This document shows, one piece after another, positions 17,076 to 24,580 of a DNA stretch of 64,000 nt. Made by a program: the position numbers and the translations under genes. The stretch spans positions 1-64,000 of the forward strand of contig JACRCX010000029.1 of assembly GCA_016218815.1 (NCBI GenBank), in the 5' to 3' direction. Position 1 is the first letter of the stretch. Every line of letters starts with the position of its first letter. The notes beneath the pieces were generated by a model, which was given only the letters and a program-made list of their open reading frames with translations, made no database searches and was not told where the DNA came from. The DNA comes from Deltaproteobacteria bacterium (GTDB taxonomy: Bacteria; Myxococcota_A; Polyangia; DRWM01; JAAZOP01).

Positions 17076-18028
17076 AACATGTAGTTGGCGCGCAGACCGA
17101 GCGTGAACAGCTCGGGGATGCCGACCCCGAACTCGGGCGTGATCACCAGGTTGCGCAGCGGCTTGAACCGCGCTCCGATCGTCCCGTGGATCATCGGGTA
17201 CACCGGCCAGATCCCCTTCGCCTTCTCCGGGATCGGACCGTAGTGCCCGCCGGAAAGCTCGCAGTACTGCTCATTCGGAACTCCGGCCCTGTCGCACGCC
17301 GCCCAGCCGCCCCCGGGCGTCTGATACGCCTCGGTACGCGTTACCTCGCCGGTCGTCACCCCGAAGCCGAAGCCGCCGCCGTAGACCAGCGCCACCCACG
17401 GTTCGAAGTCGTACCCCGCGATGAAGTCGACCGTGAACCAGACGAGGCCCAGCGTCGACTTGATAATCTCGGTTTCATACACCGTATCCCCGTCCTCGCG
17501 GGACGGCGTGTCGACCGGGTAGCTGCCCCACCAGACCGAGGCGACGATGTCGAAGCCGTTCTTGCGGTAGGTGAACTCCGGCCCGACCGCCCAGCCGTAG
17601 ACCGTCTCGAACATCTGCAGGCCGAAGGCCTGGATCAGGAAGTCGGGGACGAAGAGCGCGTGCGAGCGCAGGCCGAGCAGGAAGTACGGCTGGTCAGGCT
17701 GCTCCACCAGTTCCAGTTCCGGATCCTGCTCCGGGGCCGCGATGACCGGCGCCTGGTCGGGTTCCTGCCCCGCGAGGAACGCCGAGGCGTCGTCGCCGGA
17801 CGTCGCCGTGCCCTCGCTGCCCGTCGTCGTGGTCCCTTCCCCCGTCGCCGTCCCACCCTCCGCCGGTCCCGCCCCCTCCGCCGGAGCCGTGCCCAGGAAC
17901 GACGCCGCGTCTTCCCCGCCCTCGCTCTGCGCCGCGGCGAACGCGGGGACCAGGAGGATGGCGAGGAGTGCAAGATGTGGCGCGCCTGCGCGCGTCCGGC
18001 CGGCCGTCGGGACCCAAGAGTCATGCAT
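17072..18028 (-). CDS. Secreted protein with Ala/Gly/Thr-rich linker and beta-barrel-like C-terminal part
   Basis: A 318-residue protein with a signal peptide (hydrophobic LALLAILLVPAFAAA, cut after AQS). Residues about 35-110 are a disordered Gly/Ala/Thr/Glu-rich region with the repeated element ASFLG/ASAFLAG. From about 125 onward are alternating aromatic strands (YFLLGLRSHALFVPDFLIQAF, VTYRKNGFDIVASVWWGSYP) ending in NYMF with a terminal Phe, as in outer membrane beta-barrel proteins. ATG 18028 has GGGAGG 7-8 bases upstream. A shorter barrel-like protein is encoded at 51120. It lies 40 bp downstream of the HEAT-repeat gene on the same strand and may share its transcript. The function is unknown; an outer membrane porin-like or structural protein is most likely. 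Confidence 0.75.
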   Translation of the reverse strand: MHDSWVPTAGRTRAGAPHLALLAILLVPAFAAAQSEGGEDAASFLGTAPAEGAGPAEGGTATGEGTTTTGSEGTATSGDDASAFLAGQEPDQAPVIAAPEQDPELELVEQPDQPYFLLGLRSHALFVPDFLIQAFGLQMFETVYGWAVGPEFTYRKNGFDIVASVWWGSYPVDTPSREDGDTVYETEIIKSTLGLVWFTVDFIAGYDFEPWVALVYGGGFGFGVTTGEVTRTEAYQTPGGGWAACDRAGVPNEQYCELSGGHYGPIPEKAKGIWPVYPMIHGTIGARFKPLRNLVITPEFGVGIPELFTLGLRANYMF

Positions 18029-18068
18029 CGTCGGTTCCTCCCTCTCCGTCATGCAGTGAATCGAACGG

Positions 18069-18647
18069 TCACTCCGCGGCCGCCGCCTCCTCGAGCCGGC
18101 GGACCTCCCGCTCGATGGTCGTGCGCACGACCGCCGTTTCCTCGCGAGCGAGCCGCCGGCGCAGCGCGCGCAGCGCCGCGGCCGTGCCGATCTCGCCCAG
18201 CGCGACCGCCGCGGCCTCGCGCACGTCGGAACGCGCGTCGTCGAGATACGGCGAGATGCGCGAAAGCCCGGCCTCGCGGTACGCGTGCGCCATCGTCTCG
18301 ATCGCCCGCCGCAGGATGATGTCCGACAGCTCGGGCCGATCCAGCACCCCCTCGATGGCGCGGCGCGACGTTTCGTCGGGGAAGTACCCCAGCGCCACGA
18401 TCGCCCGCCCACGCAGCAGCGCGACCTCGGCGTCGTCGCCCACGATCCGGATCAGCGCGTCGCGCACCAGATCCCGCTCCCCCAGCGCCTCGAACTCCCC
18501 GGCGGTCGGCTGGTGTTCGTACGCGTGCAAGAGCCCCGACAGCCGCTCCATCGCCGCATCCGAAAGGGCGGCCGGCTCGTCGGCCGCCGCCCCGGCCGGG
18601 ACGAGCAGCGCAAGTACTACGAAGAACATCCGCCACGGTTTGCGCAT
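18069..18647 (-). CDS. Periplasmic HEAT-repeat protein
   Basis: A 192-residue protein starting with a signal peptide (MRKPWRMFFVVLALLVPAGA, cut near AAA-DE). Residues about 75-190 contain HEAT-type helical repeats recognisable from GRAIVALGYFPDETSRRAIEGVL, RAIETMAHAYREAGLSRISPYL and REAAAVALGEIGTAAALRALRRRL. It is probably an adaptor in the periplasm; no catalytic residues are visible. ATG 18647 has GGAGGA at correct spacing, and a recognisable promoter lies at 18692-18720. It is followed on the same strand by the barrel-like protein gene. Confidence 0.85.
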   Translation of the reverse strand: MRKPWRMFFVVLALLVPAGAAADEPAALSDAAMERLSGLLHAYEHQPTAGEFEALGERDLVRDALIRIVGDDAEVALLRGRAIVALGYFPDETSRRAIEGVLDRPELSDIILRRAIETMAHAYREAGLSRISPYLDDARSDVREAAAVALGEIGTAAALRALRRRLAREETAVVRTTIEREVRRLEEAAAAE

Positions 18648-18691
18648 CGGCGATCCTCCGATCCGGGCAACCCCGGCGACCGAGTGCGCGT

Positions 18692-18720
18692 ACTGTACCC
18701 AAGGGCGGACGCAACGGCAA
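18692..18720 (-). promoter_or_regulatory. Putative sigma-70-type promoter of the HEAT-repeat gene
   Basis: On the minus strand TTGCCG (18715-18720), a 17-base spacer and TACAGT (18692-18697). Transcription would start near 18685, about 40 bases before the ATG at 18647. This is from visual matching to the consensus only. Confidence 0.4.
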
Positions 18721-18724
18721 CCCG

Positions 18725-18785
18725 GTCCGGCGCCTGAAGGCGCCGGCTGCACCACGAAGCCTGCTTCGCAGGCTGGCAGGAATCG
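18725..18785. repeat. Paired-hairpin repeat (variant of family C)
   Basis: Two adjacent perfect inverted repeats, CCGGCGCCTGAAGGCGCCGG and AGCCTGCTTCGCAGGCT, separated by CTGCACCACGA. The arrangement of two hairpins joined by a short linker resembles the elements at 29661 and 39266. It could also attenuate transcription between the divergent HEAT and sucA genes. Confidence 0.75.
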
Positions 18786-18805
18786 ATGCTCGGCGCAGAC
18801 AATTC

Positions 18806-18852
18806 CCCTTTGCGTCCTTTGCGGTCCTTTGAGTCGTCCTTTGCGCGAACTC
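18806..18852. repeat. TTTGCGTCCTTTGCGGTCC repeat
   Basis: An oligonucleotide-periodic stretch (TTTGCGTCC, TTTGCGGTCC, TTTGAGTCGTCC, TTTGCGCGAAC) of the same general style as the GCGTCTCTGCGTCTCTGCG stretch at 31768. It lies upstream of the sucA promoter. Confidence 0.5.
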
Positions 18853-18884
18853 CGGACCACCTGAACCCCGCGGCCTCCATACCG

Positions 18885-18913
18885 TTGCAGGCGGCCTCCG
18901 CCGTGGCTAGCAT
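18885..18913 (+). promoter_or_regulatory. Putative sucA promoter with near-leaderless start
   Basis: TTGCAG (18885-18890), a 17-base spacer and TAGCAT (18908-18913). A start about 7 bases further on falls next to the ATG at 18922, and no Shine-Dalgarno sequence is seen before it, so a very short leader is likely. This is visual evidence only. Confidence 0.4.
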
Positions 18914-18921
18914 CCGCCGCG

Positions 18922-21684
18922 ATGAATCCCCCGACCGACGATCCAGGCATCGCGAGTCTCGGCTACTCTGACGAGGTCTACGAACAGTACCGGCGCGACC
19001 CGGCCTCCGTGCCCGACGACTGGCGCGCGTGGTTCCAGGCGATCGAACGCGGCGAGGCCGCTCCAGCCGCGGCCCTCGACCGGGCCTGCCAGCCGCAGGT
19101 CGAATTCGCCACCCGCCAGCTCCGGGTCGACCAGCTCGTCCGCGCCTTCCGCATGCGCGGCCACCGCGCCGCCGCCCTCGACCCGCTCGGCCGCCCCCGA
19201 CCCCCCGTCCCCGACCTCGAGCCCGCCGCCTGGGGCCTCGGCCCTGCCGACCTCGACGCCGTTCTCCCCGCCGGCACCCTGACCGGCGTCGGCGAGCTGC
19301 CCCTGCGCCGCGCCCTTGAACGCCTGCGCGAGTCCTACTGCCGCTCGATCGGTGTCGAGTTCATGCACATCGACGACGCGTCCGTGCGCCAGTGGCTCCA
19401 GGCCCGCATGGAGCCCTCGGCCAACCGCGTCGCACTGTCCCACGAGGAACAGCTCCGCATCCTCACCCGGCTCACGGACGCGGTGATCTTCGAGGAATTC
19501 GTCCAGCGCCGCTTCGTCGGCGCCAAGAGCTTCTCGCTGGAGGGCGCCGAGAGCCTGATCCCGCTCCTCGATCTGGCCTTCGAACGCGCCGGTGCGCAGG
19601 GGATCGGCGACATCGTCATCGGCATGGCCCATCGCGGCCGGCTCAACGTGCTGGTCAACCTCCTGGGCAAGCGCCCGCACGTCATCTTCCACGAGTTCGA
19701 GGAGGTCGACGGCGAGCTGCACATCGGCTCCGGCGACGTAAAGTACCATCTGGGCCGCCACGGCGACTGGGTCACCTCCACCGGCCGCACCGTGCACCTT
19801 GCCCTCTGCTTCAACCCCAGCCACCTCGAGTTCGTCAATCCCGTCGCCCTCGGCCTCGTCCGCGCACGTCAGGATCGCAGCGGCGATGCGGACGGCTCGA
19901 CGTCGCTCGGCATCCTCGTCCATGGCGACGCGGCGTTCGCCGGCGAGGGGATCGTGCAGGAGACGCTGAACTTCGCCGGGCTCGCGGCGTACCGCACCGG
20001 CGGCACCCTGCACGTGATGGTCAACAACCAGATCGGGTTCACCACCGAGCCCGGGCAGGGCCGGTCCAGCCCCTACGCCACCGACGTCGCCAAGCTGCTC
20101 CAGGCCCCCGTGTTCCACGTCAACGGCGAGGACGCCGAGGCTGTCGCGCAGGCCGTCACCCTGGCGCTCGAGTTCCGCCGCGAATTTCACCGCGACGTGG
20201 TGGTCGATATGTACGCCTTCCGTCGGCGGGGTCACAGCGAGACCGACGAGCCGTCGTTCACCCAGCCGTTGCTGTACGCCGCGATCCGCAGGCGACCGCC
20301 CGTCCGCGAGGCGTACTTGAAGCGGCTGCTGGCGCTCGGCGAGGTCACGGCGGAGCAGGCGGCCGCGATCGAGCGGGGGAGGCGCGCGGAACTGGAGCGC
20401 GAGTTCGAGCTGTCCCACGCGGACGCGCCGCCCGACCCGCCCGAGCCCGTCCGGCCGGGCGGCGTGGCCGAGCTGTGGTGCGGGTTCCACGGCGGTCCCG
20501 AGGCCGGCGTTCCCGAGTTCGACACCGGCGTCGCCCGAGCGACCCTCGCCCGGTTGCTCGAGGCCACCGTGCGGGTCCCCGACGGCTTCCACGTGCACGA
20601 GAAGCTGCAGAAGCTCCACGAGGCGCGACGGTCGATGGCCCGCGGCGAAATCCCGCTCGACTGGGCCGCGGGCGAGGCGCTCGCATTCGCCACCGTCGCC
20701 GTCGAGGGACGTCGCGTGCGAGTGACCGGGCAGGACACGGAGCGGGGGACGTTCAGCCACCGCCACGCGGTGCTGCACGACGCCGAGACGGGTGCCGCCT
20801 GGGAGCCGCTGGCGCACCTGGAGCCGGGCCAGGCCCCGGTCGAGATCCGCAACAGCCCGCTCTCCGAGGCCGGCTGCATGGGGTTCGAATACGGCTACAG
20901 CCTCTCCGCCCCCGACGCCCTCGTCGCCTGGGAAGCGCAGTTCGGCGACTTCGCCAACGTCGCCCAGGTCATCATCGACCAGTTCCTCGCGGCCTCCGAG
21001 GTCAAGTGGGGGATGCTCTCGGGGCTCGTCCTGCTCCTGCCTCACGGGTTCGAGGGGATGGGCCCCGAGCACTCCAGCGCGCGGCTGGAGCGTTTCCTCA
21101 TGCTGGCGGTCGGCGACAACCTCCAGGTCGCCCAGCCTTCGACCCCCGCGCAGCTCTTCCACCTCCTGCGGCGCCAGGCGCTCCGCACGTGGCGCAAACC
21201 GCTGATCGTGCTCACGCCCAAGAGCATGTTGCGCCACCCGCGCGCGGTCTCGCCGCTCGACGAGCTCGCGAAGGGGCGCTTCCGCCGCGTGCTCGGCGAC
21301 CCGCTGGTCCCGGGCTCGCGCGCCCGCCGCGTGCTGCTGGTCGCGGGCAAGCTGTACTACGACCTGGTGGCCGAGCGGGAAGCGCGGGGGAGGGACGACG
21401 TGGCGCTCGTGCGCCTCGAGCAGTTCTATCCGCTTCCCGAGGCGGAGCTGCTGGAGGCGATGGGGGGCGTGCCGGACGGCGTGCCCGTGCGCTGGGTCCA
21501 GGAGGAGCCGGGGAACATGGGGGCGTGGCCGTACCTGCGGCTGCGCTTCGGGGAGCGCCTCGCCGGCCGGTGGGCCTGGTCCGCGATCCACCGCGCCGAA
21601 TCGTCGTCGCCCGCCACCGGATCGGCCGCGAGCCACAAGCTCGAGCAGCGCCGCCTGGTGCAGCAGGCGTTTGAAGAGGATTGA
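18922..21684 (+). CDS. sucA: 2-oxoglutarate dehydrogenase E1 component
   Basis: A 920-residue thiamine-diphosphate enzyme that decarboxylates 2-oxoglutarate and passes the succinyl group to the lipoyl arm of E2 in the TCA cycle. Family signatures are the N-terminal helix YSDEVYEQYRRDPASVPDDWRAWF (an E2/E3-binding segment), MAHRGRLNVLVNLLGK, HGDAAFAGEG (from residue 334), NNQIGFTT in the ThDP pocket, RRRGHSETDEPSFTQP, and FEYGYSLSAPDALVAWEAQFGDF in the pyrimidine-binding half. The length matches E. coli SucA (933). It is followed after 18 bp by the E2 gene and then E3, the usual operon order. Nothing looks damaged. Confidence 0.97.
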   Translation: MNPPTDDPGIASLGYSDEVYEQYRRDPASVPDDWRAWFQAIERGEAAPAAALDRACQPQVEFATRQLRVDQLVRAFRMRGHRAAALDPLGRPRPPVPDLEPAAWGLGPADLDAVLPAGTLTGVGELPLRRALERLRESYCRSIGVEFMHIDDASVRQWLQARMEPSANRVALSHEEQLRILTRLTDAVIFEEFVQRRFVGAKSFSLEGAESLIPLLDLAFERAGAQGIGDIVIGMAHRGRLNVLVNLLGKRPHVIFHEFEEVDGELHIGSGDVKYHLGRHGDWVTSTGRTVHLALCFNPSHLEFVNPVALGLVRARQDRSGDADGSTSLGILVHGDAAFAGEGIVQETLNFAGLAAYRTGGTLHVMVNNQIGFTTEPGQGRSSPYATDVAKLLQAPVFHVNGEDAEAVAQAVTLALEFRREFHRDVVVDMYAFRRRGHSETDEPSFTQPLLYAAIRRRPPVREAYLKRLLALGEVTAEQAAAIERGRRAELEREFELSHADAPPDPPEPVRPGGVAELWCGFHGGPEAGVPEFDTGVARATLARLLEATVRVPDGFHVHEKLQKLHEARRSMARGEIPLDWAAGEALAFATVAVEGRRVRVTGQDTERGTFSHRHAVLHDAETGAAWEPLAHLEPGQAPVEIRNSPLSEAGCMGFEYGYSLSAPDALVAWEAQFGDFANVAQVIIDQFLAASEVKWGMLSGLVLLLPHGFEGMGPEHSSARLERFLMLAVGDNLQVAQPSTPAQLFHLLRRQALRTWRKPLIVLTPKSMLRHPRAVSPLDELAKGRFRRVLGDPLVPGSRARRVLLVAGKLYYDLVAEREARGRDDVALVRLEQFYPLPEAELLEAMGGVPDGVPVRWVQEEPGNMGAWPYLRLRFGERLAGRWAWSAIHRAESSSPATGSAASHKLEQRRLVQQAFEED

Positions 21685-21702
21685 GCGGAGGAGGGAGCAG
21701 GG

Positions 21703-22890
21703 ATGGAAGCCGTCGAGCTGAAGGTCCCGCCGGTCGGGGAATCGATCGCCGAGGTGACGATCGCGGAGTGGCTCAAGAAGGAAGGGGACGCCGTCGAGCG
21801 CGACGAGGCGGTCGTGGAGCTGGAGACGGAGAAGGCAACCGTCGAGCTGCCGGCGCCGGCGTCCGGCGTGCTCCGCCGCATACTCAAGGCCAAGGGCCAG
21901 AAGGCCGCCATCGGCGAGACGATCGGACTCCTCGAGCCGCGCGTGCCCGCGACGGCCGCGCCGGGTCCCGTGCGCGCCGAAGTCGTGCCGGCCACGCCGG
22001 CTCAGGCCGTGCGGGTCATGCCCGCCGCCGCCGTCGCGCTCGCCGAGCGAGGCCTGCGGCCAGAGGAGGTGAGGGCGACAGGCCCCGGCGGTCGCCTCCT
22101 CAAGGAGGACGTGCTCGACCCGCCCCATGCCGAGCTCACGACGCAGCCCGCGGTGGTCGAGCCGCCGTCCGGACCGCCGCCGTCCGGCGCCCGCGAGGAC
22201 CACGTCGTGCCGATGACGCCCATCCGCCGCACCATCGCCGCCCGGCTCGTCCAGGCCAAGCAGGAGATGGCGATGCTCACCACCTTCAACGAGGTGGACA
22301 TGGGCGACATGATGGCCCTGCGCAAGGAGTACCAGGAGGAGTTCCAGCAGCGTCACGGCGTCCGCCTGGGCATGATGTCCTTCTTCGTCAAGGCCGTGAT
22401 CAACGCCCTGGGCGAATTCCCCCAGCTCAACGCCGAGCTGCGCGGCGACAACATCGTCTACCACCGGCACTTCGACATCGGCATCGCCGTGGGCTCGGGC
22501 AAGGGTCTGGCCGTACCCGTCATCCGCGACGCCGAGCGGCTTTCGTTCGCGGAGCTGGAGCGCACGGTCGGCGACTTCGGCCGCCGGGCCAAGGAGAACA
22601 AGCTCCGTCTGGAGGAGCTGCGCGGCGGCACCTTCACCATCAGCAACGGCGGCGTCTACGGGTCGTTGCTGTCGACGCCCATCATCAACCCGCCGCAGAC
22701 CGGGATCCTCGGCCTGCACGCGATCCAGGATCGCCCCGTGGCGCGCGGCGGCCAGGTGGTCATCCGCCCGATGATGTACGTCGCGCTGAGCTACGACCAC
22801 CGCATCATCGACGGACGCGAAGCGGTGACCTTCCTGCGCCGGATCAAGGAGCAGGTGGAGAAGCCCTCGCGCCTCCTCCTGGGAGTGTGA
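21703..22890 (+). CDS. sucB: Dihydrolipoyl succinyltransferase, E2 of 2-oxoglutarate dehydrogenase
   Basis: A 395-residue E2. One lipoyl domain (residues 1-75) carries the lipoylated Lys44 in [10 protein letters not shown] peripheral subunit-binding domain follows ([32 protein letters not shown]), and after a Pro-rich linker comes the catalytic acyltransferase domain with [38 protein letters not shown] and the active site YDHRIIDG (His366, Asp370). The succinyl- rather than acetyltransferase assignment rests on the neighbouring sucA and on these motifs. A GGAGGAGGG ribosome site precedes ATG 21703. Confidence 0.97.
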   Translation: MEAVELKVPPVGESIAEVTIAEWLKKEGDAVERDEAVVELETEKATVELPAPASGVLRRILKAKGQKAAIGETIGLLEPRVPATAAPGPVRAEVVPATPAQAVRVMPAAAVALAERGLRPEEVRATGPGGRLLKEDVLDPPHAELTTQPAVVEPPSGPPPSGAREDHVVPMTPIRRTIAARLVQAKQEMAMLTTFNEVDMGDMMALRKEYQEEFQQRHGVRLGMMSFFVKAVINALGEFPQLNAELRGDNIVYHRHFDIGIAVGSGKGLAVPVIRDAERLSFAELERTVGDFGRRAKENKLRLEELRGGTFTISNGGVYGSLLSTPIINPPQTGILGLHAIQDRPVARGGQVVIRPMMYVALSYDHRIIDGREAVTFLRRIKEQVEKPSRLLLGV

Positions 22891-22893
22891 GCG

Positions 22894-24306
22894 ATGGACA
22901 CCCGAATGCATGACCTCGTCGTGATCGGCGCGGGACCGGGGGGCTACGTGGCGGCGATCCGCGCCGCGCAGCTCGGGATGAACGTCGCCTGCGTCGACGA
23001 GAACCCGCAGCTCGGCGGCACCTGCCTGCGCCTCGGCTGCATCCCGACCAAGGCGCTGCTGGAGTCCTCCGAACGCTTCGCCGAGGCGTCGGCCGGGCTG
23101 GCCGAGCACGGGGTGAAGATCGACGGCGTGTCGCTCGACCTGGCCGCCATGCTCAAGCGCAAGGACGCCGTCGTCACCGGCCTCACCGCCGGGGTCGCCG
23201 CGCTGTTCAAGAGGAACAAAGTCGTACGCTACGAAGGCCGCGGGCGCCTCGCCGGCGCGGGCCTCGTCCGCGTCCAGGGCAAGGACTCGCTCGAGCTGAG
23301 CGCGAAGCACGTGCTCCTCGCGCCGGGCTCCGCCTGCGCCCCGCTGCCCGGCGTCGTGCCCGACGGCGACCGCATCGGCACCAGCTCGGAGGCGCTCGCC
23401 TGGCCCGCGGTGCCGCCCCGGCTCGTGGTGATCGGCGCCGGGTACATCGGCCTGGAGCTGGGCAGCGTGTGGCGGCGCCTCGGTGCGCAGGTGACGGTCG
23501 TCGAGTTCCTCGACCGCATCCTCCCCGGCACCGACGGCGAGATCGCCCGCGAGGCGCAAAAACTGCTGCGGCGCCAGGGGCTCGAGTTCCGCCTCGGGTG
23601 CCGCGTGACCGGCGCGGGCGTCGAGGGCGGCGAGTGCGTTGTCACGATCGACGGCCAGGAGCCGGCGCGCGGCGCCCGCGTCCTGGTCGCGGTCGGGCGC
23701 CGTCCTTCGACCTCGGACCTCGGCCTCGAGACGGCCGGCATCGTCCCCGACGACCGCGGGCGCATCCCGGTCGACGCCGAGTTCCGGACCGCCGCCCCGG
23801 GCGTGTACGCGATCGGCGACGCGATCCGCGGGCCGATGCTGGCCCACAAGGCGTCCGAGGAGGGCGTGGCCTGCGTCGAACGCATCTCCCTTCGGCTTCG
23901 CTCAGGGCAGGTCGGGGCACCGGGACTGGTCGACCACGACCTGGTCCCCGGCGTCTGCTACACGGAGCCGGAGATCGCCGGCGTCGGGAAAACGGAAGAG
24001 GCCTTGCAGCAGGCGGGCGTCCCGTTCAAGAAGGGCGTGTTCCACTTCCGCGCCGCGCCGCGCGCGCGGTGCACGGGGCGCATCGATGGCCGCGTGAAGA
24101 TCCTGGCGCACGAGAAGACCGACCGGGTGCTCGGCGTGCACATCATCGGCTCGCACGCCGGCGAGCTGATCGCGGAGGCTGCGGCGGCGATGGCCTTCGG
24201 CGCCAGCTCCGAGGACCTGGCGCGCGTCTGCCACGCCCACCCCACGCTGGCCGAGGCCATCAAAGAAGCCGCGCTCGACGTCGACAAGCGCGCGATCCAC
24301 GCCTGA
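22894..24306 (+). CDS. lpdA: Dihydrolipoyl dehydrogenase, E3
   Basis: A 470-residue flavin disulfide reductase that reoxidises the lipoyl group of E2 with NAD. The N terminus has the FAD dinucleotide fold GAGPGGYVAA, the redox disulfide is GGTCLRLGC (Cys44, Cys49), the NAD site is IGAGYIGLELGS, and the dimer-interface base is His449 with Glu454 in HPTLAE. It starts 3 bp after sucB. Residues about 331-343 (SLRLRSGQVGAPG) are an extra loop encoded by an interspersed palindromic repeat at 23886-23915. It sits between the KASEEGVACVERI helix and the VDHDLVPGVCYTEPE strand, at the start of the dimerisation domain. The frame is preserved and the enzyme is probably active. ATG 22906 is an alternative start. 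Confidence 0.95.
   Translation: MDTRMHDLVVIGAGPGGYVAAIRAAQLGMNVACVDENPQLGGTCLRLGCIPTKALLESSERFAEASAGLAEHGVKIDGVSLDLAAMLKRKDAVVTGLTAGVAALFKRNKVVRYEGRGRLAGAGLVRVQGKDSLELSAKHVLLAPGSACAPLPGVVPDGDRIGTSSEALAWPAVPPRLVVIGAGYIGLELGSVWRRLGAQVTVVEFLDRILPGTDGEIAREAQKLLRRQGLEFRLGCRVTGAGVEGGECVVTIDGQEPARGARVLVAVGRRPSTSDLGLETAGIVPDDRGRIPVDAEFRTAAPGVYAIGDAIRGPMLAHKASEEGVACVERISLRLRSGQVGAPGLVDHDLVPGVCYTEPEIAGVGKTEEALQQAGVPFKKGVFHFRAAPRARCTGRIDGRVKILAHEKTDRVLGVHIIGSHAGELIAEAAAAMAFGASSEDLARVCHAHPTLAEAIKEAALDVDKRAIHA
23886..23915. repeat. Palindromic repeat family G inside lpdA
   Basis: CTCCCTTCGGCTTCGCTCAG followed by GGCAGGTCGG. The inner element CCCTGAGCGAAGCCGAAGGG (reverse complement) is nearly palindromic. 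A related CCCTGAGCGTGCCGAGGG is in the glycosyltransferase gene at 46337. It is read in frame as an extra loop. Confidence 0.75.
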
Positions 24307-24580
24307 GGCGCCGGCCCCCCTCCGAGTCCCAACTTGCCCCACCGACCCCGGGCCGACCGCATCCGCTCATCCTCTCACGGCTCGGACGTACCTGCCGTTC
24401 GGAGGGTGGGGCGGCATGCCGCGCCCCGGCGGGGTCGGACCCGGAGACGAAGTGAACAATCCCGCGTGTGGCACGGATTGCGCTTCGCTCACGGCCGGAG
24501 GCGAAGGACCGTGGAATCGGCCCGGGAAACAACGAACGACAAGGACGCCGCCGAAGGCTCCGGGATGAGAGGGTAGCACC

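Noticed and set aside
18907-23847. 1646-residue minus-strand frame opposite sucA-sucB-lpdA
   Set aside because: The plus strand encodes three textbook enzymes; the antisense frame is a by-product of GC bias.
24410-24450. GC palindrome (GCGGCATGCCGC) as terminator of lpdA
   Set aside because: No T tract follows, and the same kind of GC palindrome is common between genes here, so a terminator cannot be supported.
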